A stretch of 41,377 nt of DNA from an uncultured Acetobacteraceae bacterium (GTDB taxonomy: Bacteria > Pseudomonadota > Alphaproteobacteria > Acetobacterales > Acetobacteraceae): NCBI GenBank assembly GCA_903918195.1, contig CAIXDS010000219.1, forward strand, positions 1 to 41,377, given 5' to 3'. Below, in pieces: positions 1-8,885 of the stretch (positions are counted from its first letter, which is position 1; each line of letters starts with the position of its first letter). The notes below the pieces were generated by a model, which searched no databases, was not told the DNA's origin, and worked only from the letters and a program-made list of their open reading frames with translations. A program made the position numbers and the translations under genes.

Positions 1-1
1 C

Positions 2-106
2 CAATCCCTGGCAGGTGTGGATCGCGTCCGGCATCCCAGTGGTGAGGAGCCTTCGTGGAAGGCGCCGCTTCCCACACAGCTCTGGCCCTTTTATTTTGCC
101 AATTAA
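2..106 (+). CDS. Possible 3' end of a gene cut by the window edge
   Basis: One forward frame is open from the left edge to a TAA at 104-106 and would end in a protein-like tail (..PSWKAPLPTQLWPFYFAN). I do not recognise it, and 34 residues are too few to assign a family. A second forward frame also stays open to about position 118, so the reading frame itself is uncertain. It would converge on the minus-strand gene that ends at 133. Confidence 0.2.
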   Translation, partial: QSLAGVDRVRHPSGEEPSWKAPLPTQLWPFYFAN

Positions 107-132
107 ATCAATCAAATAGCTTAACCTAGTGC

Positions 133-165
133 CTATGGGGCAGAGCCCCTGGCCTTCCTTGCTTT
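133..165 (+). repeat. Fragment of the palindromic GGGGTCC/CCAGGGG repeat (copy A)
   Basis: The stretch GGGGCAGAGCCCCTGG followed by CCTTCCTTGCTT matches one end of the repeat family seen at 15686-15768, 20471-20545, 31231-31299 and 40716-40800. Only about half a unit is present. It is not intergenic: read on the minus strand it encodes the last codons and the stop of the DUF123 gene. Confidence 0.6.
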
Positions 166-615
166 TCTGTGTGCTAACTTTTCAAAGGCTAGAGCAGTCC
201 CATCCGCCCAAGAGAGCAAATGGCTGGCGCAGCTGCGACAATCGGTGCTGCCGAAGCCAAGCAACGGCACTGGCAAGAAGGCCAGCGCGGTGATGAGGGC
301 GCATTCGTCGCCGCCGGGAAAGGCCCAGGCCCCCTCGACGGTGCCGGCTTCGGTAAGGCGGTCGATGTGCCAGTGCGGCTTTTTCTCCGCGCGCATGTGG
401 CGTGCGAGCCGGGCGCGCAGGCCGCCGGGACCGCGGGCGGAGCCGGCGTAGAGATAGCGGCCGGGCGGCAGCGTGGCGTCGGGCCGGTGTGGCAGGGTGA
501 CGGTCAGCGGTGCCGGCAATGTGACGACAAGCAGATAGGCGCCGGGGAGGCCGGGCGCCTCGGCGGCGGTGGCGACGAAGCGCGGGCGGGACGTCAGCTC
601 CGTCCTGCCGCGCAC
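133..615 (-). CDS. DUF123 family GIY-YIG nuclease-like protein
   Basis: The 160-residue protein carries the DUF123 (Uri superfamily, COG1833) pattern: an N-terminal GAYLL strand, PGRYLYAGSARGPGGL near residues 51-66, ARHMRAEKKPHWHID near 70-84, and FGSTDCRSCASHLL near 120-133. The family is a compact single-domain relative of GIY-YIG endonucleases; its substrate is not established, so nuclease activity is inferred from the fold. The start at 615 overlaps the end of the upstream zinc-ribbon gene by 22 bases, and no better start exists before residue 74. The last ten or so residues (KARKARGSAP) are encoded by a dispersed palindromic repeat, so the native C-terminus was probably replaced when the repeat arrived. 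Confidence 0.8.
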   Translation of the reverse strand: MRGRTELTSRPRFVATAAEAPGLPGAYLLVVTLPAPLTVTLPHRPDATLPPGRYLYAGSARGPGGLRARLARHMRAEKKPHWHIDRLTEAGTVEGAWAFPGGDECALITALAFLPVPLLGFGSTDCRSCASHLLSWADGTALAFEKLAHRKARKARGSAP

Positions 616-803
616 CCGCCATACTGCCCGCAGGTCGAACAGGCCCCCACCGGCTCCGGCACCCGGGGCTCCGCGGCCACGCGCGACAGCAGCTTCTCCA
701 GTTCGACGCTGCCGCAGTCCGGGCAGGCCGGCTGGTCGGCGCCAATGACCAGCGCCTCGAACTCAGTGTCGCATCCGGTGCAGTGATAGCTGAACAGCGG
801 CAT
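594..803 (-). CDS. FmdB-type zinc ribbon protein (copy 1)
   Basis: A 69-residue protein starting MPLFSYHCTGCDTEFEAL, the hallmark of the FmdB/CxxC_CxxC_SSSS family, with a first CxxC at YHCTGC and a second at CPDCGS forming one zinc ribbon. It has an extra C-terminal Cys-rich tail (ACSTCGQYGGC) that the neighbouring paralogue lacks. The start is set by homology; an upstream in-frame ATG at 836 would add eleven unrelated residues. Family members are proposed small regulators, but no target is known here. The upstream 30 bases are nearly identical to those of copy 2 at 886-1092, showing a tandem duplication. Confidence 0.8.
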   Translation of the reverse strand: MPLFSYHCTGCDTEFEALVIGADQPACPDCGSVELEKLLSRVAAEPRVPEPVGACSTCGQYGGCAAGRS

Positions 804-885
804 CGCGGTCGGTTCTCCTGATCGGTTCGTTCGCATTTACTTTAGGCAGGAACGGTCGCGACTGCCAAATCGGCCGCCGCGCCGG

Positions 886-1092
886 TCAGTAGTTGCTGAA
901 ATGCCCCTGTTTCGCGGCCTGGGTGCGGGCGCGCTTGACCAGCCCGGGCGTGCGGGCCTCCTCGGCGACGCGCGACAGCAATTGCTCCAGCGCGGTGCCG
1001 CCGCATTTCGGGCAGACGGGCGGCTCGGAATTCAGCACCAGGGCCTCGAAATCAGTGTCGCACCCGGTGCAGTGATAGCTGAACAGCGGCAT
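886..1092 (-). CDS. FmdB-type zinc ribbon protein (copy 2)
   Basis: This 68-residue protein shares MPLFSYHCTGCDT and the second knuckle (CPKCGG) with the gene at 594-803, then a LEQLLSRVAEEARTPGL segment matching LEKLLSRVAAEPRVPEP of the paralogue. The C-terminus (KRARTQAAKQGHFSNY) differs and has no cysteines, so only one zinc site is expected. A GGGAG ribosome-binding site lies ten bases before the ATG. The promoter side is conserved between the copies, so both are probably expressed alike. Function unknown beyond the family. Confidence 0.8.
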   Translation of the reverse strand: MPLFSYHCTGCDTDFEALVLNSEPPVCPKCGGTALEQLLSRVAEEARTPGLVKRARTQAAKQGHFSNY

Positions 1093-1189
1093 CGCGGTTG
1101 GTTCTCCCGATCATTCAGGCTAGATATTGTTGTACGCGGAACGGGTGAACGCGCCGACCGCGCGACACCGCTTGCCGGAGCTGCCCGAC

Positions 1190-1912
1190 TCAGATCGTCA
1201 GCGTGCCGGTCCTGGCCTCATCGTAGCGGACGGCGATCTTGGTCCAGTCCACGATGTTCCACCAGGCCGTCAGGTAGTCCGCCCGGCGGTTCTGGTATTT
1301 CAGGTAATAGGCGTGCTCCCACACGTCGTTGCCGAACAGCACCCGCCCGCCTTCGCTCAGCGGCGTGTCCTGGTTCGGCCGGGCGATTAGGGCCAGCTTG
1401 CCGGCCCGGTCCACCGTCACGAACACCCAGCCGGAGCCGAACTGGCCCAGACCGGCGCGGTTGAAGGCGGTCTGCAGGGCCGTCAGCCCGCCGAAATCGC
1501 GGGTGATTGCCTCGGCCAGCGGGCCGGTGGGCGCCCCGCCCTTGCCGCCCATGACCAGCCAGAACATCGAGTGGTTGGCATGCCCGCCGCCATTGTTGCG
1601 CACCGCGGTGCGGATGGTGTCGGGCACCTCGTTGAGCCTCGCCAGCAACTGGTCCACCGGCAGGGCCGAGAGCTGGCCGTGGTCCTTCAGCGCCGCGTTC
1701 AGGTTGGCCACATAGGCGGCATGGTGACGGTCGTGGTGGATCGTCATCGTCAGCGCGTCGATGGACGGCTCGTTGGCGTCCGGGGCATAGGGCAGCGGCG
1801 GCAGGGTGTACGGGCCGGCGGGCTGGGCGTTGGCACCCAGATTGGCCAGCCCGACCGCGGAGGTCGCCAGGCCGGCGGAGGTGGCGGCCAGCAGGATACG
1901 GCGTTGCATCAT
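1190..1912 (-). CDS. Exported Fe/Mn superoxide dismutase
   Basis: The 240-residue enzyme dismutates superoxide to oxygen and peroxide. All four metal ligands are visible: His in TIHHDRHHAAYVANLN, His in GGHANHSMFW, and Asp and His in DVWEHAYYLKYQ. The NNGGGHANH and DVWEHAYYL wording resembles manganese or cambialistic members. Unlike the usual cytoplasmic SodA/SodB, the protein begins with an export signal (MMQRRILLAATSAGLATSA..ANAQPAG) that has a twin-arginine-like RRILL core, which suggests a periplasmic enzyme, possibly exported folded with its metal. The start at 1912 follows a perfect AAGGAGG with a 7-base spacer. It stands alone between the zinc ribbons and the yej operon. Confidence 0.92.
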   Translation of the reverse strand: MMQRRILLAATSAGLATSAVGLANLGANAQPAGPYTLPPLPYAPDANEPSIDALTMTIHHDRHHAAYVANLNAALKDHGQLSALPVDQLLARLNEVPDTIRTAVRNNGGGHANHSMFWLVMGGKGGAPTGPLAEAITRDFGGLTALQTAFNRAGLGQFGSGWVFVTVDRAGKLALIARPNQDTPLSEGGRVLFGNDVWEHAYYLKYQNRRADYLTAWWNIVDWTKIAVRYDEARTGTLTI

Positions 1913-1991
1913 GGCATAGCCTCCTTCTGTGTGGCCGACCATGTGGGCGGCGAACGGCCTGGATCAATCGGCCTGGTTCAATCGTCCCCGT

Positions 1992-2258
1992 TCAATCATC
2001 AGGGTTGCCGATCGCCATGATCGCCGCCCCGATCGCCGCCGAGCCGAACGTAATCATGAAGCCCGCCGACAGCAACGCCAGCGGCACGAACCCGCCGGAC
2101 GGGCCGAGCACCAGCGTGCGGAGGGAGCCAACGTCGAGCACCAGCAGCCCCGCCACCGCCACCAGCCCGGCCAGGCTGCCGGTCAGGCCGGGCAGGACGA
2201 TGAACCGCACGATCTCCGTGTCCTGCCAGCGGCGGCGGCGCAGCTGCGGAGCGGTCAC
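1992..2258 (-). CDS. Small two-helix membrane protein at the end of the yej operon
   Basis: The 88-residue protein starts with GTG in a GTGA overlap with the yejF stop, so it is translationally coupled to the importer. It has a basic N-terminus (RRRRW) and two hydrophobic segments (residues about 18-42 and 53-82, rich in Gly and Ala). It has no recognisable domain or catalytic motif. The coupling implies a role with the Yej transporter or its substrate, for example as an accessory membrane subunit, but this is inferred from position only. It is not one of the standard four yej genes. Confidence 0.7.
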   Translation of the reverse strand: MTAPQLRRRRWQDTEIVRFIVLPGLTGSLAGLVAVAGLLVLDVGSLRTLVLGPSGGFVPLALLSAGFMITFGSAAIGAAIMAIGNPDD

Positions 2259-3859
2259 GATTGCACCACCCCGCTTTCGTCGGCTTCCAGCGCGAAGGCG
2301 GCGGCCATCAGCGCGCGTGTGTAGTCGTGGCGCGGGCGGGCGAACACCTGTTCGGCCGGGCCTTCCTCCACCACCACGCCCTGACGCAGCACCACCACCC
2401 GGTGGGCGAGGGCGCGCACCACGCGCAAATCGTGGCTGATGAACAGGTAGCCGAGGTCATGGTCCTGCTGCAGGCGGCGCAGCAGGTCCACGATCTGCGC
2501 CTGCACGCTCATGTCGAGCGCGCTGGTCGGCTCGTCCAGCACGACGAAGCGCGGCTTCAGCACCATGGCCCGCGCCACTGCGACACGCTGGCGCTGGCCG
2601 CCGCTGAACTCGTGCGGGTAGCGGCCGGTGCAGTCGGGCGGCAGGCCGACCTCTTCCAGCGCCTCCGCCACGCGCGCCTGGCGATCGGCGCGGGAGAGGC
2701 AGGGCTCGTGCACCATCAGCCCCTCGGCGACGATCTCGCCCACCGTCAGCCGCGGCGATAGGCTGCCGAACGGGTCCTGGAAGACGATCTGCATGCCGGC
2801 CCGCAACCGGCGCAGCGCCCGCTTGTCGAGGGAGGAAAGGTCCTGGCCGCGGAAGCGGATATGTCCCTCCGCCGCCTGCAGGCGCAGGAGCGCATAGCCG
2901 GTGGTGGATTTGCCGGAGCCGCTCTCGCCGACCAGCCCCACCGTCTCGCCTTCGCGCACCGTGATGTCGAGCCCATCGAGCGCGCGCACATAGCCGACCG
3001 TGCGGCGCAGCACGCCGCGGCGGATGGGGAAGTGCACGCGCAAATCACGCGCTTCCATCAGCACTTCGGCATTGTTGGGCACCGGGCGCGGCGCCCCCCT
3101 CGGTTCGGCGGCCAGCAGCATGCAGGTGTAGGGGTGCTGCGGCGCGTCGAACACCGCCTTCACCTTCCCGGTCTCGACTACCTGCCCGTTCTTCATGACG
3201 CAGACCCGATCAGCGTACCGGCGCACGATGGCCAAGTCGTGGCTGATGAGCAGCAGCGCAAGGCCGCGCGCGGCCTTCTGATCGGCCAGCAGTTTCAGGA
3301 TCTGCGCCTGGATGGTCACGTCCAGCGCCGTGGTGGGTTCGTCGGCGATCAGCAGCGCCGGGTCGTTGGCCAGCGCCATGGCGATCATGACACGCTGGCG
3401 CTGGCCGCCGGAGAGCTGATGGGGGAACGCGTCCAGCCGGTGCTCGGCATCGGGGAAGCCGCATTGCGACAGCACGTCAATAACGCGGGCCCGCAGCACG
3501 CCGTTCGGCAGGGTGCGGTGCAGGCTGATCGCCTCGGCCACCTGCACGCCGATGCGCGACAGCGGGTTGAGGCTGTTCATCGGCTCCTGGAACACCATGC
3601 CGGCGGCAACCCCGCGCAACGCCCGCAGGCGGCGCTCGGGCGCGCCGATCACCGACACGCCGGCCAATTCCACATGGCCGGTGCACGCGGCCCCTGGCGG
3701 AAGAAGCTGCAGCAGCGACAGCGCGGTGAGCGATTTTCCCGATCCGCTTTCGCCGACCAGCGCCAGAGTCTCGCCGCGATAGAGGGTGAACGACACATCG
3801 TCCACCACCCGCCGCTCGCCGAAGGCGACGGTCAGGTTCTCGACCCGGACGATGCTCAT
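2255..3859 (-). CDS. yejF: Peptide ABC transporter, fused double ATPase (YejF-like)
   Basis: The 534-residue protein contains two complete ABC ATPase halves. The first has Walker A GESGSGKS (36-43), signature LSGGQRQR (149-156) and Walker B LLIADEPT (169-176). The second has Walker A GESGSGKS (311-318), signature FSGGQRQR (419-426) and Walker B VVLDEPT (439-445). Each half ends in the oligopeptide-type HPYT or HDYT region. One fused ATPase is typical of YejF, whereas Dpp/Opp systems use two separate subunits. It energises import of oligopeptides, including microcin C type peptides in enterobacteria. The ATG at 3859 overlaps the permease stop as ATGA. Confidence 0.93.
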   Translation of the reverse strand: MSIVRVENLTVAFGERRVVDDVSFTLYRGETLALVGESGSGKSLTALSLLQLLPPGAACTGHVELAGVSVIGAPERRLRALRGVAAGMVFQEPMNSLNPLSRIGVQVAEAISLHRTLPNGVLRARVIDVLSQCGFPDAEHRLDAFPHQLSGGQRQRVMIAMALANDPALLIADEPTTALDVTIQAQILKLLADQKAARGLALLLISHDLAIVRRYADRVCVMKNGQVVETGKVKAVFDAPQHPYTCMLLAAEPRGAPRPVPNNAEVLMEARDLRVHFPIRRGVLRRTVGYVRALDGLDITVREGETVGLVGESGSGKSTTGYALLRLQAAEGHIRFRGQDLSSLDKRALRRLRAGMQIVFQDPFGSLSPRLTVGEIVAEGLMVHEPCLSRADRQARVAEALEEVGLPPDCTGRYPHEFSGGQRQRVAVARAMVLKPRFVVLDEPTSALDMSVQAQIVDLLRRLQQDHDLGYLFISHDLRVVRALAHRVVVLRQGVVVEEGPAEQVFARPRHDYTRALMAAAFALEADESGVVQS

Positions 3860-4884
3860 GCTGCCGTACGTCGCGGGTCGAAGGCGTCGCGCACCGCCTC
3901 GCCCACGAACACCAGCAGCGACAGCATGCCGCCGAGCACGAGGAAGGCGGTGATGCCGAGCCACGGCGCCTGCAGGTTGTTCTTGCCCTGCGCCACCAAC
4001 TCGCCGAGCGAGGGCGAGCCGGGCGGCAGGCCGAAGCCAAGGAAGTCGAGCGAGGACAGGATGGTGACCGAGCCCGACAGCGTGAACGGGAGAAACGTCA
4101 GCGTCGCCACCATGGCGTTCGGGAGAATATGCCGCCACATCACCGCGGCATCCGCCACGCCAAGCGCGCGGGCGGCGCGCACGTAATCGAGGTTGCGACC
4201 GCGCAGGAACTCGGCGCGCACCACGCCGGTCAGCGACATCCAGGAGAACAGCAGCAGGAAAATCAGGAGTATCCAGAAGGTCGGGGTGATGACGCTGCCC
4301 AGAATGATGAGCAGATAAAGTTGCGGCATGCCCGACCAGATCTCGATGAAACGCTGGAAAAACAAATCCACCCGGCCACCATAGAAGCCCTGCACTGCGC
4401 CGGCGGCAATGCCGACGATGGACGAGATGATGGTGAGCGTGAAACCGAACAGCACCGACAGCCGGAAACCGTAGATCACCCGGGCGAGCACGTCGCGCGC
4501 CTGGTCGTCGGTGCCGAGCAGGTTGTTCCACGAGGGCGGCGCCGGAGCGGGCACCGGCAGGTTTTTCAACACGGTGTCGTAGCAGAACGGAATCGCCGGC
4601 CAGATCATCCAGCCATGTGCGTTGATGGCGGCGGCGAGGTCGGGGTCGGTATAGTCCGCACTGGTGGGCATGAAGTCGGGGCCGAACGCGTCTTCGCTGT
4701 AATCCCGCAACACCGGGACGTACCAATGGCCGTCGAAGCAGATCAGCAGCGGCCGGTCATTGGCGAGGAACTCAGCGAACAGTGACAGGCCGAACAGGGC
4801 GAGAAATATCCACATCGACCAGTAGCCGCGCTTATGGGCGCGGAAAACGGCGAGGCGGCGGCGGGTGAGGGGCGTGAGGGTCAT
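3856..4884 (-). CDS. yejE: Peptide ABC transporter permease (YejE-like)
   Basis: The 342-residue inner-membrane permease has an N-terminal helix (WIFLALFGLSLFAEFLAN) followed by the long periplasmic insertion typical of YejE (LLICFDGHWYVP..PFCYDTVLK), which Dpp and Opp permeases lack. The BPD_transp_1 core follows, with the EAA loop at RAARALGVADAAVMWRHILP and several membrane spans. It ends with the family motif VGEAVRDAFDPR. It pairs with the YejB permease encoded 16 bases upstream and is coupled to yejF by an ATGA overlap. Confidence 0.92.
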   Translation of the reverse strand: MTLTPLTRRRLAVFRAHKRGYWSMWIFLALFGLSLFAEFLANDRPLLICFDGHWYVPVLRDYSEDAFGPDFMPTSADYTDPDLAAAINAHGWMIWPAIPFCYDTVLKNLPVPAPAPPSWNNLLGTDDQARDVLARVIYGFRLSVLFGFTLTIISSIVGIAAGAVQGFYGGRVDLFFQRFIEIWSGMPQLYLLIILGSVITPTFWILLIFLLLFSWMSLTGVVRAEFLRGRNLDYVRAARALGVADAAVMWRHILPNAMVATLTFLPFTLSGSVTILSSLDFLGFGLPPGSPSLGELVAQGKNNLQAPWLGITAFLVLGGMLSLLVFVGEAVRDAFDPRRTAA

Positions 4885-4900
4885 GCGCGGCGATGCAGGG

Positions 4901-5983
4901 TTACCGCCGCGCCTCGAAATCGATCCGCGGGTCCACCACCGTGTACAGCATGTCCCCCACGATCTGCATCACCAGGCCGAGCAGCGTGAAGATATAGAGC
5001 GTACCGAACATCACCGGATAGTCACGCCGGATCGCCGACTCGAAGCCCAGCAAGCCCAGCCCGTCGAGCGAGAAGATGATCTCCACCAGCAGCGCCGAGG
5101 AGAACAGAATCCCGATGAAGGCCGCCGGGAAGCCGGCGATGATCAGCAGCATGGCATTGCGGAACACGTGACGATACAGCACCCGCGGCTCGCTGGCGCC
5201 CTTCGCCCGGGCGGTCACGGTGTACTGCTTGCGGATTTCCTCCAGAAAGCAGTTCTTGGTCAGCATGGTCAGCCCGGCGAACCCACCCACCACCAGGGCC
5301 ACCGTCGGCAGCACCATGTGCCAGAGATAGTCGCCGACCCGCGCCGGCCAGGCCCATGAAGCTGCCTCCGGGCTGGTCAGGCCGCGCAGCGGGAAGACAT
5401 GAAAGAAGCTGCCGCCGGCGAACAGCACGACGAGAAGAATGGCGAACAGGAACCCCGGCACCGCATAGCCCACCAGCACCACGCCGGAGGTGGCGACATC
5501 GAAGCGCGAGCCGTCGCGCACCGCCTTGGCGATGCCGAGCGGAATGGAAACGAAATAAACCAGCAGCGTCGACCACAGACCGAGCGACACGGACACCGGC
5601 ATCTTCTGCCCGACCAGATGGATCACCGTCTCGTCGAGGAAGAAGCTGCGGCCGAAATCGAAGCTCAGGTAGTTCCCCAGCATGGTCACGAAGCGTTCCC
5701 CGGCCGGCTTGTCGAAGCCGAACATGCGGCGGATATCGGCCACCATGTGCGGGTCGAGGCCGCGGGCGCCGCGATAGGCGCCCTCGCCGGTCGGGGTGGA
5801 CACTTCGGCGCCGCCCTGGCCGCTGACCCGACCCGTGGCGTCGCCGCCGCGGCCCCGCAATTCGGCGATCATCTGCTCCACCGGGCCGCCGGGGGCGAAC
5901 TGCACGACGGCGAAATTGATGGCGATGATGCCGAACAGCGTCGGCACCACCAGCAACAGACGGCGGAGAAGATAGGCGCCCAT
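4901..5983 (-). CDS. yejB: Peptide ABC transporter permease (YejB-like)
   Basis: The 360-residue permease begins [19 protein letters not shown], the usual opening of DppB/YejB permeases, and contains the YejB-specific cytosolic/periplasmic insertion ([34 protein letters not shown]). The EAA-type loop is at [19 protein letters not shown], and the C-terminus closes with [18 protein letters not shown]. The ATG at 5983 overlaps the yejA stop as ATGA, which fixes the start although the frame remains open further upstream. Together with YejE it forms the translocation pore of the importer. Confidence 0.93.
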   Translation of the reverse strand: MGAYLLRRLLLVVPTLFGIIAINFAVVQFAPGGPVEQMIAELRGRGGDATGRVSGQGGAEVSTPTGEGAYRGARGLDPHMVADIRRMFGFDKPAGERFVTMLGNYLSFDFGRSFFLDETVIHLVGQKMPVSVSLGLWSTLLVYFVSIPLGIAKAVRDGSRFDVATSGVVLVGYAVPGFLFAILLVVLFAGGSFFHVFPLRGLTSPEAASWAWPARVGDYLWHMVLPTVALVVGGFAGLTMLTKNCFLEEIRKQYTVTARAKGASEPRVLYRHVFRNAMLLIIAGFPAAFIGILFSSALLVEIIFSLDGLGLLGFESAIRRDYPVMFGTLYIFTLLGLVMQIVGDMLYTVVDPRIDFEARR

Positions 5984-7803
5984 CAGGGACCGGCGCTGCG
6001 GGCGGCCTCGAGGGCGGCGGATTTCTGCGCATCGATCCACCAGGACTCGAACACGACCCCCGGCCGCACCGGCTTGTCCGGCCGGCCGAACCGGTCCCAA
6101 TAGGCGATGCGCACGGACTGCACGTGCCAGTTCGGCACCAGATACCAGCCCCACAGCAGCACCCGGTCGAGCGCATGGGTGACGGTGAGCAGGTGGGCAT
6201 GGTCGGGTGCGTTCACCACCAGCGGCACCAGCGCATCCACCACGGGGTCGCATACCCCCATCAGGTTGTCGCCACCTTCCAGGCTGGCCGCCCCGCAGGT
6301 CCAGAATCCGGTCTGCTCGTTGCCGGGACTGTCGGACTCGCCAATCACCGTCATGGTCATATCGTAGTCATAGGTGTCCAGCCGGCGCTGGTATTGCGCC
6401 GCGTCCACGGTGCGCACAGTGACCTCGATGCCCAGATGGGACAGCCACTGGCGATAGGGCAGGGCGATGCGCTCCAGCGAGGGTCCGTCGAGCAGCATTT
6501 CGAAACTGAACGGTTGGCCCTGGGCATCGACCAGCTTGCGGTCCTTCACCTCCCAGCCGGCCTGGCGCAGCAGGGCGAGGGCCTTGCGCAGCCCGTCGCG
6601 GTTGTTGCCTGAGCCGTCGGTAACCGGCAGCCTGAACGGCGTGGTGAACACTTCCGGCGGCAATTTGTCGCGCCAACGCTCCAGCAGCGAGAGTTCCTCC
6701 CCTGCCGGCACGCCGGAGGACGCCAGATCGCTGTTGCTGAAATAGCTGTCGGTGCGGGCATAGGCGCCGTAGAACAGGTTGGTATTGGCCCATTCGAAGT
6801 CGAACGCCATCGCCAGCGCCTCGCGCACCCGGCGGTCGCGGAACAGCGGGCGGCGGGTGTTCATCGCCCAGCCCTGCATGCCGGTGGGCAGGTAGTGGCG
6901 GATGGCCTCCTTGCGGACCCAGCCCTTCTGCACCGCCGGGAAATCGTAGGCGGTGGCCCATTCCTTGGCCACGTTTTCGTTGCGGTAGTCGATCTGGCCG
7001 GCCTTGAACGCCTCCATGGCCACCGTGCTGTCGCGGAAATACTCGGTGCGAATCCGGTCGAAATTGTCCAGCCCCTTTGCCGTCGGCAGATCGCGCCCCC
7101 ACCAGTCCGGCACCCGGTCCAGCGCGATGGTGCGGCCGAATTCGAAATGGCCGACCCGGTACGGCCCGGAGCCGACCGGCGGGTCGGTCAGCGGATGGTC
7201 GAACTCGCGGCCTTCCCACCAGTGCTTGGGCAGCACCGGCAGCTCGCCGAGGATCATCGGCAGCTCGCGGTTGGCGTTGGAGCGGAAGCGGAAGGTGATG
7301 CGGCGCGGCCCTTCCACCACCGCCTCTGTCACGTCGGCGTAATACTGGCGGTAGTTGGGCCGCCCTTTGGTGCGCAGCGTGTCGAAGCTCCAGGCCACGT
7401 CCTCGGCGGTCACCGGGGTGCCGTCGTTGAACCGCGCTTCCGGTCGCAGCTCGAATGTTACGCTCATCCGGTCGGCGGGTATCTCGATGACGCCGGCGAG
7501 GTGGCCGTACTCGGTTTCGCCTTCGTCGGCATTGCGCATCAGCAGCGTGTCGTAGATGCGCGCCGACGCCGCGGCGGCGCGACCCCGCACGATGAAGGGG
7601 TTGAAGCTGTCGAAGGTGCCGATGGCACTGAGCGCCACCTCGCCACCTTTTGGCGCGTCCGGGTTCACCCAGGGAAAATGGGTGAAATCCGGCGGCAGCG
7701 CGGGGGTGCCGAGCAGCGAGATGCCAGGGGTGCGGATGGGCGCCTGCGCCTGCGCTCCACTGGCGGCAGCGAGCAGGCTCAGGACCAGAGCGATGACGCG
7801 CAA
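5983..7803 (-). CDS. yejA: Periplasmic peptide-binding protein (YejA-like)
   Basis: This is the solute-binding subunit (SBP_bac_5 family) that captures peptides in the periplasm for YejBEF. I place the start at a TTG at 7803, giving 606 residues and a clean signal peptide, (M)[18 protein letters not shown] followed by QAP; GGGGA lies about nine bases upstream. A longer frame to 7890 would put 29 polar residues before the signal. Family landmarks are [15 protein letters not shown], the FDSFNPFI segment, [17 protein letters not shown] and the C-terminal [12 protein letters not shown]. It heads a five-gene operon, with hisN 105 bases upstream on the same strand. Confidence 0.92.
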   Translation of the reverse strand: MRVIALVLSLLAAASGAQAQAPIRTPGISLLGTPALPPDFTHFPWVNPDAPKGGEVALSAIGTFDSFNPFIVRGRAAAASARIYDTLLMRNADEGETEYGHLAGVIEIPADRMSVTFELRPEARFNDGTPVTAEDVAWSFDTLRTKGRPNYRQYYADVTEAVVEGPRRITFRFRSNANRELPMILGELPVLPKHWWEGREFDHPLTDPPVGSGPYRVGHFEFGRTIALDRVPDWWGRDLPTAKGLDNFDRIRTEYFRDSTVAMEAFKAGQIDYRNENVAKEWATAYDFPAVQKGWVRKEAIRHYLPTGMQGWAMNTRRPLFRDRRVREALAMAFDFEWANTNLFYGAYARTDSYFSNSDLASSGVPAGEELSLLERWRDKLPPEVFTTPFRLPVTDGSGNNRDGLRKALALLRQAGWEVKDRKLVDAQGQPFSFEMLLDGPSLERIALPYRQWLSHLGIEVTVRTVDAAQYQRRLDTYDYDMTMTVIGESDSPGNEQTGFWTCGAASLEGGDNLMGVCDPVVDALVPLVVNAPDHAHLLTVTHALDRVLLWGWYLVPNWHVQSVRIAYWDRFGRPDKPVRPGVVFESWWIDAQKSAALEAARSAGP

Positions 7804-7908
7804 ATTCTGTTTCCCCAGTGTGACGGGCTGTCGAATGCGGTTGCACGGTGTCGGCTTGTGGTCAATCCCGGCGAGGCAAGGACCGGGCATATGGCCCCGG
7901 GCCTTCTT

Positions 7909-8691
7909 TCACCCAAGCAGCCGCACCGCCTGCGGCAGCAATGCCGGGTCGCCGACGGCCAGGACCTGTCCGTTGCCGTCCGGGCGCAGCTTTTGTCCGC
8001 GCCAGTCGGTCAGTTTTCCGCCGGCGCCCTCGATGACCGGTGCCAGCGCCGCCCAGTCCCAGATCTTCAGCCCCGATTCGGCAACGATGTCGATCTGCCC
8101 GAGCGCCAGCAGCCCATAGGCATAGCAATCGCCGCCGAACGAGATGCGGCGCGCCGCCGCCGACAACCGCTCCCAGGCCGGCAGGTCGTCGCCGAACATG
8201 TCCGGACTGGTGCAGGATAGCTCGGCCTCGGCGACCGTAGGGCAGGGCCGGCAGCCTGCGGTGCCGCCGAACCGGCCGCGGAAACTGGTGCTGCGGCCGG
8301 CGGCGCCGATCCAGCGCTCGCCGGTGACGCACTGGTCGATCAGGCCGAGGATGGGGGTGTCACCGTCCAGCAGGCCGATCAGGGTGCCGAACACGGGGCG
8401 GCCGGTGATGAAGGCGCGGGTGCCGTCGATCGGGTCGAGCACCCAGCGCAGGGAGGCGCCGGGGTTGTCGAGCCCGAATTCCTCGCCGAGGATGCCATGG
8501 TCGGGGAAGCGCTGCGCCAGCACAGCCCGCATGGCCTGCTCGGCGCTGCGGTCGGCGATGGTCACCGGGCTCTGGTCGTGCTTGAGATCGGCCTGCAGCC
8601 CGGCGCGAAACAGCGGACGGATGGCCGCGCCGGCCATTTCGGCCGCGGCTTCGGCGGCGCGGATCAGGGCGTCGATCGGCGGGCGCTCCAT
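7909..8691 (-). CDS. hisN: Histidinol-phosphatase, inositol monophosphatase family
   Basis: The 260-residue enzyme hydrolyses L-histidinol phosphate to histidinol, the step before HisD. Metal-binding motifs of the IMPase fold are present: GEEFGLDN near residue 69, WVLDPIDGTRAFITG near 83-97 and KIWDWAALAPVIEGAGG near 212-228. The wording of the second motif and the overall length match the HisN branch rather than SuhB or CysQ. The gene is isolated from hisG and hisD, which lie 12 kb away, a common scatter in alphaproteobacteria. It is divergent from pheA and upstream of yejA. Confidence 0.9.
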   Translation of the reverse strand: MERPPIDALIRAAEAAAEMAGAAIRPLFRAGLQADLKHDQSPVTIADRSAEQAMRAVLAQRFPDHGILGEEFGLDNPGASLRWVLDPIDGTRAFITGRPVFGTLIGLLDGDTPILGLIDQCVTGERWIGAAGRSTSFRGRFGGTAGCRPCPTVAEAELSCTSPDMFGDDLPAWERLSAAARRISFGGDCYAYGLLALGQIDIVAESGLKIWDWAALAPVIEGAGGKLTDWRGQKLRPDGNGQVLAVGDPALLPQAVRLLG

Positions 8692-8885
8692 CCGCGTGGC
8701 CTCTCATGGATCAGGAATGGGGTAGGCGCCAACCCGCGTTGCGCGCGGATCGGCCGCTACCTAAGGTGCGGGCACCATAGGGAACCGCCCAACTGGCTTC
8801 AACCCACCTGTCATTCCCTCCCACGCCGGCCCGGATCATGAACCCGATCAACATCATTCCCTCCCGCCGCGCGGCGGCGCCAAGC

